From Reticulascus tulasneorum (lineage: Eukaryota; Ascomycota; Sordariomycetes; Glomerellales; Reticulascaceae): DNA of 64,000 nt. Location of the stretch: contig LSAX01000007.1 in NCBI GenBank assembly GCA_001557505.1, forward strand, positions 62,001 to 126,000, given 5' to 3'. The position numbers were made by a program, and so were the translations under genes. The notes below the pieces were generated by a model. The model worked only from the letters and a program-made list of their open reading frames with translations. It ran no database searches and was not told the DNA's origin. Of the stretch, positions 21,013 through 31,478 are shown piece by piece. Numbering within the stretch: the first letter of the stretch is position 1; each line of letters begins with the position of its first letter.

Positions 21013-23894
21013 TAGTATTTATAATTAGCATAATTATAGATAATTCTCTTAATAAGCACGTCTTACCTAATCTATCTACCTTGCTGGCCAGATTATAGAA
21101 TATCTATAATCTGGTTATTATTAAAGCCATAGATATCTCGCTCTCTCTATCTAGCTTGCTTATTATAATATTTGTTTGCCCTGGCCTCTTTATAAATCTA
21201 ACTTTAACTAAAGATTATAATAAATATATTATTTATTATATATATATTATGTTTGTTTATAGTTATATTATTACTTACCTTTTTTACTTAACTAATTTAT
21301 CTAAAATTAACTTAATTTAATTAGTATTTATAACTTTTAACGATATATTAATAACTTAATAGAAGAAGAGCTTAACGTAGCTAGGTAAAATAGTTATTAA
21401 TATAATAACGATGGCTATTATAATTCTTAACTTGATTATAATTTCATTATTATTATCGTTGTTATGGTATATTAGCCGTTAGCTAGCTAATAACTAGGTT
21501 ATTATTAATAATGATGAGTTATAGACGAACTTATAAAATATCTTTTTTCTTATTTAGGAAAATTAGTTAAAGAATATAAACTTTATATATGACCTAAAAT
21601 AAGAGAAGTTTTAATAGTTTTATAAGAAAAAATAATATTATGATAATGATATTATTATAGAAGATAAGTTATTATTTTTTTTAGTTAAAGAGGTTATAAA
21701 TTAGCCTTTTCGGGCTAAAAGTTATAAAGTAGTTAATAATATATTTTAAGAAGAAACTTAGCTTAGTTAGTAATCTATCTAGAGTTATATAATTATTATC
21801 ATAGATCTTTATTAAGTATAAAAAGTTCTTAATATAAATTACTACCTTTCCCTTTAAGAGGATAATATTTAAGAATATATTAAATCTTTATAATATTAAG
21901 ATGTTATATAAGATAAAGCAAATTATATTAATAAAAGTTAAAATATCTTCTTTAATAAATATATAGAAAATAAGTTATAAAATATCATTAGTTAGTTATA
22001 AACTTATATAACTAACTTTTTAGAATGTTACTTCTAGATTTTTATTAATATGCTGCTTAGCTATTATATATTTTTTTATAATAGTAAATGTTAAGATTTT
22101 AAGATATCTAATCTTTTAACCTTTAAGTTCGTTAGTAAGGGTTTTATAAAATATATATTATTAATCATTATTATATAAAATAGCAAGAAAAACTAATATA
22201 ACTGGTTTAAGATAGCTAAGGCTCTTTATAGTTAGAATCTTTTTATCTATATATTTAAAATATTAATATTTTATCTTTTTTATTAGTAAGATTTTTTAAT
22301 AAAGCTTTTCTTAGACTTTATAAGTTAGTCTTAATAATATGATATCTAGCTAATTAAAGGTATTATAATATCTTTTTTTATTACCTTCTTATATAATTTT
22401 TAATAAGACTAAGTTATTAAAACTTTTAAATATATTAAGATATTTTTAAATAAGAAGATATATGTTAGCTAAAACTTAAAAGTAAAAATAATTAAGCTAA
22501 AAGGAATTAGCGAGGAGTAAATCTAATAAGTTAGTTAGTAAAATTAAGATATTATAATTAGTTATTATCTTAATTTTTTATTATAAACGTTTATATAAGT
22601 AATAACTAGCTATCTAAGGTAAATTAGCTTTTTTAAGATTATTTAGGCTAATATTCTACCGTTATAATTATTAATAAACTTTATCTAGTTATAATTTAAC
22701 TAATAGTAAGATATATTTAGGTTTAAGTAAAAGTAAATAAAAGATTTAATAATTATTAATTTTATTAACCTTTTATTATATTTTTAAAAGGTTATTTTAT
22801 AAAACTTTATTATATTAAAAAGTTAGTTTCTAGATAACCTAATATAAAACTACTTAGTCTTCTAATATAAAGATTATGTTTTTTATATATAATAAGTTGT
22901 TAATATAGCTTAAGAAGAAAAATGGTTAAGTTAGTTAGTAATATTAATAAAAATATTATTAAAGTTTATTAACTTTCTTAAGATAGTTAAAAGCTGGTAA
23001 GAGGCTTAAGAGTTTAAAATAACGGCCTTAATTATAACCTTGTTAAAAGTTAAGTTTTATATAATTAAAAGCTAGCTTACGGAAAGTTATATAACTTTAA
23101 TCTAAATTTTTCTAATTAGCGGTTATTTTTAATAGAAACCGACGAGGCCACCGCTTAAGCACCTTTCGCTAATAATAATAAGATTAGTAATACCGGCAAA
23201 TAAAGACTAGCCTAATTAATAAGATAAGCTTAGTTAATATATAATCTAATATATAATAAGCCTGATATTTATAAATATATAGTAAGTTTATAATGCTAAG
23301 TCTTAGCTTTTACTTTATTATATATATTAAGCTATGAAAACCGTGAAAAACTTATAGCTTAAGTAGATTATAAAGCTCTGTAGGTAGCTGTTAATTGCTT
23401 TGCTTAATAGCCGCTGGGGCTCTTAGTGGCGGGCTGGCTAGTATTCTAAGTTATAATAATATTCTCTACGGCTTGAGGTTATAAAAGAGATTTAGCGTAT
23501 TATATAGACTTAGCGTATTATAAAGGAGACGGCGATATACGTTATTATTATATAGTAGTAATAGATGAATAGCTCTCTAGATATCTTTTGTAAATAGCTA
23601 CGAGCTAGCCGGAAGACCTGGTAAGTTATAATATCTAGTAAGTAGTAATTTTATCTGTAAAGCTTATAAACTTACTAGCTTTCCTATGACTTTCTTAAGC
23701 CACCCCGGCCTCTAGAATCTAGATATAATCCTTAATTGCTGTAAAACACTAACAGCAGCGGCTGTAGCCCCCGCCGTGGATAGGAGGAGATCTTTGAAGG
23801 CGCTAAGTGGGCCTGAGGGCACGGGCGGCATTTTGGTGGAAATGGCCGATTATTAGCGTAATAAGCCCCCAAACGCCACATATGGATATACCCT
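21013..23894 (+). mobile_element. Crypton-type tyrosine-recombinase element, tandem copy 2, RIP-degraded
   Basis: This copy aligns with copy 1 at a constant offset of 2882 bases; for example TGGCCGATTATTA at 20961 corresponds to 23843. Most differences are transitions of the RIP type. The last 250 bases before 23894 are less mutated and GC-richer, mirroring the less mutated first part of copy 1, so mutation density falls towards both outer edges of the array. No functional recombinase can be made. The sequence TGGTATT (or TAGTATT after mutation) lies at the start of copy 1 (18131), at the boundary (21013) and at the right end (23895). Confidence 0.7.
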
Positions 23895-23901
23895 TGGTAT
23901 T

Positions 23902-24306
23902 TCGTGAAGTGAAGTGGTTTTAACGATAAGCATAACACTTAGGAGAGGTAGAAAGGTGTGGTGTCACGATCGTAGTCAGAAGTTTTTTCCAATAACGCTA
24001 TAACTCTGTCAAACGTCGTAGGGTTTCATGTTAGCTGTGAGTGAGTTGAACAAATGAACAATAGACTGGGTTGACTGTTGCTTCACGTATTGCTGTTCGA
24101 ACCTTGTGAGATGTTAAGACTTAGATTGATTGCTATCGAGCTATCAAGACTATCTAATGGTGGAAAGGTGTGATCTAATATAGTTGTCCGGTCCTGGGTG
24201 ATCACTGCAGTCACGTGACTCTTCCCTTTGCTGGTGGCGTTGGTTGCTGGCGGGGTGCCCTCTGGCGATCCTTGTCTGCTGGGCGTCTGCATCTGCGATC
24301 CAAGAG
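23902..24306. other. intergenic between Crypton array and membrane-protein gene
   Basis: Base composition returns to normal right after the Crypton array. No gene is supported; this is the 3' flank of the minus-strand membrane-protein gene. Confidence 0.4.
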
Positions 24307-25782
24307 TTACGGCGAACCTTTCGGCGGCAGCAGCTGTGCCGGATCCACACAGACTTTCAGATCAGGCAAATTTCCGGTTTTCTTGATTATGTTAGCGACG
24401 TAGATGCCTTCAAGGATAGAAGGCTGCCAGTAACAATCCTTTTCAGGGTAGTCTCTATGCCAATCTTGGTTTAAGAAGTTATCTAGATTCCGCCGGTACT
24501 TTGGCAACGTAAGGTCTAGATCCAGGGCGGCGAATTCGTTGTGAGATTCTTCCAGAGCTCGGCGCGTAGCCTGCTCCCACAGGGTGCGGCTAGCTGAAGG
24601 CTTGAGGATAGGATCTATCCACTTCATGCCCTGGGCACAGAATTGGGCCCACTCGGTGGCGCCTGTCTCGCTATAGGTGAAAGTGTCCGGATTAAGAGCG
24701 ACAACAGTGTTCAGTAGCGCGCGGCGTGAGCTGACTTGCATGGTGAAGCGCTTGATCTGCAAGTTGGCATGCTGCTGGGCCCATGCTCTGGCCGCCCTTG
24801 TGGGAGTGATTAGGTAGGCGTGGGAGAAGATGGAAAATGTGACCCAGAAGCAGATAAAATACGCATTCCAGTTCTTGGTAGCGGCAGCAGCGAGCACAAG
24901 AGCCCATTGGCCGATTATGCATATGCGCAGCACCGTGCGGAGGATGGGCGCAATGGCCGGCGAGAGGGATGAACCTTTGGGTTGCAGCGGCCGGTTGAGG
25001 AGGGAGTTGACCAGGGAGCTCTCTCCGTAGACGATGATCCACTTAGTTGAATTCATATTTTCAGAGACAAGTAGCAACCGGACAAAGTTACTCGGCTTTT
25101 CGACGAGCAGTCGCCGCGGTTGGCCACCGTACATTACGTGGACAACCAGACCAGTGGTTGGAACGAGGAGATAGAAGGTGAAAGAGATCCACGTCTGGAG
25201 GTGTGCGCTCATGACGAGCATGCAGACCAGCAGTATCCACCCAAGCGCAGCAGTAGCAAAATACCATGGCTCAGTGATGTGCCATGGATGCCGGAGCATC
25301 TCCTGCCATCCCATGCGCAGTGGCGTGCCCCGGGCAAGATCTGGATTGCGACGGAGCACATGCATGACCTCGAGCACCTGGACGCGGAGGTCCTTGCTGC
25401 TCATATTCTCGTGGTCATTGATGATCTCGACCGCAGGCAGCGATAACAGAATGAGGCGCAGAGTCTCTGGCGACGCAGCGAAGTAGCGTTCGCCGTAGCG
25501 GCCATCCAGGACTTCGAGCGCGACCGTGTTGCCGAAACGATCCTGGTGGCAATCGACGTTGGCGGGCCAGGACTGCTCGCCCAGGAGTAGCCGACTCCCC
25601 GACGGGGTGATTGACCAGCTCCAGAGCGGCACGCGGTTGACTAGTTGGAGAATGTGCAGCTTGGGGGGCATCTCAATGAAGTCGATGAGTGCTGAGAGCG
25701 GCAGGATGCCGGCCAACTCAGCTGCCCAGGCGTGGCGTTCGAGGATACTCGATAGGGCGTCCATCACTTCTTGAGGCGTCAT
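24307..25782 (-). CDS. four-helix membrane protein, paralogue A of a local family
   Basis: The gene is one frame of 491 residues from the ATG at 25782. An N-terminal globular part carries LHILQLVNRVPLWSWSITP and LDGRYGERYFAASPETLRL. Two hydrophobic segments lie at about 172-215, and two more at about 284-330. After a VYGESSLVNSLLNRPL block between the helix pairs comes a long cytosolic-looking tail with SSRRALLNTVVALNPDTF and a WIDPIL block. The same order of blocks occurs in the genes at 29646-30977 and 31479-32828. The family function is not known to me; I infer an integral membrane protein. It is intact and encoded opposite to its two paralogues, with a HET gene between. Confidence 0.8.
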   Translation of the reverse strand: MTPQEVMDALSSILERHAWAAELAGILPLSALIDFIEMPPKLHILQLVNRVPLWSWSITPSGSRLLLGEQSWPANVDCHQDRFGNTVALEVLDGRYGERYFAASPETLRLILLSLPAVEIINDHENMSSKDLRVQVLEVMHVLRRNPDLARGTPLRMGWQEMLRHPWHITEPWYFATAALGWILLVCMLVMSAHLQTWISFTFYLLVPTTGLVVHVMYGGQPRRLLVEKPSNFVRLLLVSENMNSTKWIIVYGESSLVNSLLNRPLQPKGSSLSPAIAPILRTVLRICIIGQWALVLAAAATKNWNAYFICFWVTFSIFSHAYLITPTRAARAWAQQHANLQIKRFTMQVSSRRALLNTVVALNPDTFTYSETGATEWAQFCAQGMKWIDPILKPSASRTLWEQATRRALEESHNEFAALDLDLTLPKYRRNLDNFLNQDWHRDYPEKDCYWQPSILEGIYVANIIKKTGNLPDLKVCVDPAQLLPPKGSP

Positions 25783-26205
25783 GACAAAGGATCAGGGCGG
25801 GATTTGTTTTGCTGGTGCCACTGTAGACAGTAAACCTAAGGATGGCTGGCTGTGTGGGTTTAGTTACAGCCACGAATCAGTGGAATCAACTAGTCGCAGC
25901 GCATCTTCATAGGAAATTTGTTGGGTGGGAATGGGTTAGTTAACGGGGCGCAACATGGAGCTGCCAAGCCTTGATCCACACAGTACGAAAGTACAGTGCT
26001 TCTACTAAGTTTTACGTTGTATTCCGGAGCAATAGGCTTATAATCCCCTACAAGAGCCTATCAGAATAAACAGCAAATAATGCGCAGGAGGACCTAGGGT
26101 GATCACTGCCTTAGGGACTTATTCTAATCATACTGTGTGGATCAAGATTTGGCAATTCTGAGTGCCGCTAATCGCACTCAAAGATAGGTATGTTGCATAG
26201 TACTA

Positions 26206-26374
26206 CAGTGGGGCCCCAGTGCCTGTTTGAGTACACCCTACGGACTACCTATGTATTTTATGCATAGACTAAATTAAATGAGTAATTGTTATAGCTGACA
26301 CTTGCATTATATAGCCCCTGATATAAGTCAACTTCTGCAAATATGCATAAGATATATTCAAAGCTGCCCCACTG
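26206..26374. mobile_element. 169-base MITE with CAGTGGGGC termini and TA duplication
   Basis: The left end reads CAGTGGGGC and the right end GCCCCACTG, an exact 9-base inverted repeat with weaker similarity for about 15 more bases. TA lies directly outside on both sides (26204-26205 and 26375-26376). This is the layout of Tc1/mariner- or pogo-type miniature elements, which insert at TA. The interior is AT-rich and non-coding. It lies about 140 bases from the 3' end of the HET gene. Confidence 0.7.
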
Positions 26375-26513
26375 TAATACAGCATATATATCACTATACG
26401 TATTCCGTGGGGTTAGTGGAGCTTCACTTTTGCCATTTCCTGTAGTGGTTTTTGGATGTAATCAGATAGCTGTGCTGAAATAATAATCAAGTAAGACAGG
26501 ACACGCGATACAC

Positions 26514-28927
26514 CTAGTCTAGGACTGCGTTTATTGTACCCATAGGCCTGCCTTGCGTTCCATGTTCCAGATCCATGCCAAACAAACAAGATATGTATTG
26601 ACACCCTGCAGATTCCAGTGGTCGCAAGGAAAGGACGCATCCGACATATCGAAGATTGAGACCTTTCTGGTAATGAAACTTGGCACGATTCGTCAGCCAC
26701 CAAGGCGCGCTGTTCAGCGGTAGTTCGTGGGGTGTTGGAAATGGTACTCTTTGGGCAAGAATCCAAGTACCAATGGCTGCAGGTCGGAGTGTATAATTTT
26801 CGGGATATTGTATCAAGAGGCACTTTTGGGGTTCGCTCAACGCTATGCGGATCTTGGCCAAGGTCGCTGGATGTGAGCCATACGGCTGAATCGATTCGCA
26901 TTCCGTCTCGGATAGATTGAAGACATTGAACCGCCCGCCGATCACACCGTCGTCTTCCATGTAAACCTCATCTGGGACCCCTGATGCAACAGGGGCTCCA
27001 AATAGGTACGGAGCCATCGGACTTATTGTTCGCCCTAAGTCGAATATCGATGGTGGGCACCATGAGTATGGACCAAACCTTGATATGGTCGCTTCGCCGT
27101 GATAAAGATATGTAACGGGCAGTTTCATCACTGATCGAAGGACCTGCTTTGTTTGCTCTGAAGTCGTTTGCGATGTGTCGACGTCTTTGGGTTGCAGACA
27201 CAAGAGTGAGGCTAAAATCATTCGATCCTTTGCCCATGACGTCGTTCGAGGTCTTAAAATCTGCATCAGCTGCGGCAGTGATTGAATGCGGCCAGTGTTC
27301 TCTTTGGCCCACACCCCTCGGACAATCTGCGATGCGGACAGCTGCGCCGGGCTGCGGGTATAATGTTGGTTGATCCCGATGCCAGCCTCCAAAGGGGCGA
27401 GCACCTGGTCCTCGAGGTCCACAATAAGCGGTTCGGGGCTTTTCGGATCCTTGAATATAACCTTGACACGTCCCTTGCCTCGCCCAGTGGCAAAGAGCTC
27501 TGCAGCTGTCCAGCCTCGAGTGAACCAAGATGATAAGACCACCGCCATTGCAGGCGTACCGTCGTCCTTCCACTCAAAGTCCACCAGTTCTCTATCGTGA
27601 ATGACGGTGTAGGCGGCATTAGTATAGTTATCCAACATTGAGTCCATAGCCTTGCGTTTCTCCTCTCGGCCACTAGGAATGCATATAGCATCCCACCAAA
27701 TACCATCGCAGTCTAGTCTCAGGGCAATCTTGGCAAAATATGCGGCAAGACAAGAATTGACAGTGCCAGGCTCGTTGATACCAACGCCAGTGCCATCGCT
27801 CCACACATGCGAGATAGCCATGTACCGGCCATTGGGTTGCTTCAATAAGGGTGTTTTGGACAAAAGGCCATTGCCGCGGCGTATGTACTTGTTCCAACCT
27901 CTGATATCCCATGCTGTGCAAACCCAGTTCTCTTTGGAGTTATCCGCTATGTACTTCCTCAGGTCGTTTGGTGGAAAATTGACTTTGGGGCACGAATCAG
28001 ACTGAGAATTGCCCGCGTTACCTGAACAGCTCAGTGAATGCATTTGACTGATTTTGCTGCTGTTATCGTCGGCGTATAAACAGAGTTGATCAGTACACTT
28101 GGAGTGTTTCTTGCCTCGATGAGGAAATTTCGATTGTCTTAGGCCCCTGGTGAATGAAATGTGCGCCATGAGCTGGTTGCCTCCTGAGACAAGCAAGTTC
28201 CCGAGTCGCTGGGGCAGATTCCGAGACGCCGAAGGTCCTGTTCTCTGCCAGGGTCGGTAAGCTCTCGGAAGAGAAAAGGTTGATAGACTCCACATATGTA
28301 GGACATGACTTTGCTTCTGTCACTCGGGCTAGAGGCAATGGTATGTGTTGTCCAATCAAAAATAGCGATGATGCCGCAAATGTCGAGACACGGTGAGGGT
28401 GACTTCATGACATGAGACGATGAATTATTTGCCGTTTGGACGAAACGGATAAGAGTGTCGATTTTTCGCACATCTAAGAGTCCTTGAGGGTTTGCTAGCT
28501 TGCCCATTACTTTCGGCGGCGTGGAGCACCAGCACGAGATTGCCGTGATCATCCATTCTCGAAAAGGTGTCCAGCTACAGAAAGGGAGACTCTGCCGGAC
28601 CAGTTCTGCCCTGTCAATGCATTGAAGTGACAGGCATTGTTGCAGGTTTGAGTTTAGACAGTGCCTGCTGATTGCTGCCCTCAGCGTATTACCAGCGCAG
28701 TCCAGCAAAGTAGGGCTAAATATTGGACCATCCCTAAAAGGGGTGATGAAATGCTCATCCAAATACAGGGATGACCCAACGAAGAAGTACGACTGATTTG
28801 AGCAGCTGCTCTGCCATATTGACTCACAAGGTGCAGCAGGTCGGAGTAGGGCGGTTTTAATGGTGTTGGGACCCAAAGCTGTGTTCCAAATCGCAGGAGT
28901 CTGTTCTGCTGGGCTGGATCCGCACAT
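26514..28927 (-). CDS. HET-domain protein, second copy, two exons
   Basis: Exon 1 is 28927-28191 and exon 2 is 28146-26514, joined across a 44-base GT-AG intron that keeps phase; the product is 789 residues. Without the intron the frame is broken, and the join recreates a segment alignable with the other HET gene. The HET domain begins near residue 355 with YMAISHVWSDG and continues with WWDAICIP near 398 and a K-A-M-x-x-M block. Upstream, from Cys 263, the spacing C-x4-C-x13-H-x3-C is identical to that in the 15443-17965 protein. The role is presumably non-self recognition and cell death. The intron is short for fungi, so an old frameshift is the alternative reading. It is embedded among three paralogous membrane-protein genes. 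Confidence 0.8.
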
Positions 28928-29014
28928 GTTGTATGAGGAATGAAGAATACTGGAGCTAAAGGGGCAGGAGGGAATGATCTTCGTGGTCAAAAAGACACGG
29001 GAGTTTGGTGCCAA

Positions 29015-29645
29015 GTAGGAACGCTGAAAGAGTAATTATCAAGCAAGGTGAGCCAGGGAAAGGGTGCTATCCCGGTATAATATATAAGAAATCGTCCGAA
29101 CCACCAAATAAGTATTCCTAAGCGCTCAGATCTCACCCCGCATCCCGCACGCTGTCACAAGGTTCATACTGATCATTGATGGCTGGCAGAGCCTCGTCTT
29201 CACAAAACAACTCGCATCCGAAGAATGGTATGCGCCGAGTATAAAACAGGGGCAGCGAAGATACCCATGAAGTGAATTCACGACCAATCGGTGTGATAAG
29301 ACGGCCACACCACCTTTCGCGGTATCAACCAGCTTGCTTGACTCATGCTGACTGACTGGGAATCTGCACTTCTCTGAGGATATCCGCCACGCCAATTTTG
29401 GACCAACTACCATCTCCATGTCAAATAATATTAGTGTGGTCGCACCAATGCGCTGTCGGGCAAGACGCAGAAAGCTGCCTCTTGGCAAAATCCGTGCCAT
29501 CCAGTCCCTTAGTATTCAATTCTCGTAGGCTGGTTGTCATACCACACCATACACCAAGAGCGGGTGCTTGCAATTTCATTCTCATCCAAAGCAAGCGACC
29601 TCGAATCGAGACACTGGCTAGATATAATTTAAAACACTTCTGTCA
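29015..29645. other. intergenic between HET gene and membrane-protein paralogue B
   Basis: This is a divergent spacer that should hold both promoters: the HET gene reads left and paralogue B reads right. I see no gene or repeat in it. Confidence 0.4.
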
Positions 29646-30977
29646 ATGTGTCCCCACGAGGCTTCCTCCTTTATTTCGGCACTCATCGAGGTTCTGAAAC
29701 CTCTAGGAGTCTTTAGAACGATGTCAGTCCTTGGCTTACCACCCCTGCCTAACTGGGCTGCTCAGCGTGTGAGCATCCTGCCTCTATGTGCGCTGATCGA
29801 ATTTGGAGACGAAGGAGTCAAGTTACACGTCTTCGAGCTGGCAGGACTCATACCTCTCTGGAGCTGGCCTGTTTCACCTAAAGGCGCGCGACTCCTTTTG
29901 TCTCCTGACGATACTACCGACGCCTGCTGTCTAGACCGGCCTGGAGCCTCGCCGGAGCTTCACTGCATGGATGGCAAGTACGGCGATCATTACCCTAGCA
30001 GCGCAGCGGCGACGACTAGACTCTATCTTAAGGCCACAAAGATTGATGCGAGGATCAGTAACCCCTTCGAAAAAAAGGAGAATCGATCTCGCAGACAAAA
30101 GCTCGACCTCTTTCTTGTGAAGCCCATTCATGTCGGACAGCCTCGATTCCGTGTCTTGCGTGTATGGGAGAAATTCCACGGTGCTGTCTCACGGCGGTAT
30201 GCTCTCAGCGCCCTGATTGGGTGGGTAATTTGGTTCATCATGGTCCTCATCTGCCTCCTTGGCGGAGTTTACCTGGGCTTTGCGTACATGATCCTCATGC
30301 CCCTGTCTGGATCTACTGTGACTCTGCTCTTGGGTGGCACCGCCAGAAGTCTCCTAGAATCAGAGAACCCAGGAGACCAGAACAGGCTTGTGGTGATTAC
30401 GGACAGCCTGAATGGAGCCAGCTGGGGGGCATTCTATGGGCCAAAAGACCCCATCAATGCACTGTTGAATCGGCCACTTTTAAGAATTCGAAGCCCACCC
30501 CGTCCTAATCTTTTGCGCTGGATTATCAGGATGTGTGTGAGTTTACAATGGGTCCTTCTGATCGCCAGCTCTGCGTTCCAGGGCTGGGATGCTGCCATCA
30601 TCACTGCTTGGACTGTTGTGTGTGCAATTTTTGTTACATATATCTACCCCCCTGAGCGTGCAGCAGCAGACTGGTTGCGTTACAATTGTGGGCTTGAGAT
30701 CTCTCGCATTCGCGCATCGTTTACAACGCGACGACCTTTGCTTTCCGCCTTGGCTTATATAAACCCAGACAGCAAGATGACGAGCTGGATGGATCCGATT
30801 CTGGCTAAGGCGGATGAGCGGATGCAGTGGGAAACCGCAATGTTTCAGCTCATTGAAGATGGACAAACGGACGAGGTATACGCCCAGGAATACTGGATGC
30901 AACTGCTAGTTGAGGGTGTCGAGATAGGCAAACGCCTTGGAAAGGCGATCAAGGACCAAGAGGTCGCACGTCCGTAG
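29646..30977 (+). CDS. four-helix membrane protein, paralogue B
   Basis: The frame is 443 residues from the ATG at 29646. The in-frame ATG at 29721 would fit the shorter N-terminus of paralogue A better. Shared family blocks include LHVFELAGLIPLWSWPVSP, MDGKYGDHY, FYGPKDPINALLNRPL, TTRRPLLSALAYINPD and WMDPIL. Hydrophobic helix pairs are at about 186-232 and 291-334. The linker between the N-terminal domain and the first helices is longer and more charged than in A. No lesion is visible. Function is unknown; the topology suggests both ends on the cytosolic side. Confidence 0.8.
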   Translation: MCPHEASSFISALIEVLKPLGVFRTMSVLGLPPLPNWAAQRVSILPLCALIEFGDEGVKLHVFELAGLIPLWSWPVSPKGARLLLSPDDTTDACCLDRPGASPELHCMDGKYGDHYPSSAAATTRLYLKATKIDARISNPFEKKENRSRRQKLDLFLVKPIHVGQPRFRVLRVWEKFHGAVSRRYALSALIGWVIWFIMVLICLLGGVYLGFAYMILMPLSGSTVTLLLGGTARSLLESENPGDQNRLVVITDSLNGASWGAFYGPKDPINALLNRPLLRIRSPPRPNLLRWIIRMCVSLQWVLLIASSAFQGWDAAIITAWTVVCAIFVTYIYPPERAAADWLRYNCGLEISRIRASFTTRRPLLSALAYINPDSKMTSWMDPILAKADERMQWETAMFQLIEDGQTDEVYAQEYWMQLLVEGVEIGKRLGKAIKDQEVARP

Positions 30978-31478
30978 TGGTTTCCAAATCCCGCAAGTAG
31001 GCGAGCCGTGTGCCATTGCAGCCTCGATGCAGATATTTAGTACAAATGGTCATTGGGCAACTTGGGTAGGACAAGGAATAATTTCCGTTTATAGATCAGG
31101 CTTTAGGGCGCTTCGGGTGCATTTCCGGTCACTCTGCAGGGAGAATGGCCATGATTGGGGCCTGTTGCGCCAGCCTGATGTTGTTGTAGTCACATCCAAT
31201 ATTTATTGGAGGCAAACACATGTTTTGCTCGTTTCAATTGTTTCATTTGCCTTTGAGAGGCTGAGCCGTTGCACGTACATGCTGGCGCTATCAAATGTGA
31301 CGGTAGACTGGCGCCTGTTTGACACGAACCTCTTCCCCAACTCTTGCCGACGGAAGATGCATTTAATATGTTCATAGATAAACTCCCTTCTAGCCACTAC
31401 AGTCGCTCTTTAGTTCAGATAATTATCCTCCTCCAACTTGAACTCTACCAGTCTCCTTCATTTTGGAAAAGTGTCGCC

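Noticed and set aside
28190..28295. Separate small gene starting at the ATG at 28295
   Set aside because: Joining across the 44-base GT-AG intron links the upstream frame with the HET frame and restores alignment with the other HET protein, so the two frames are exons of one gene.
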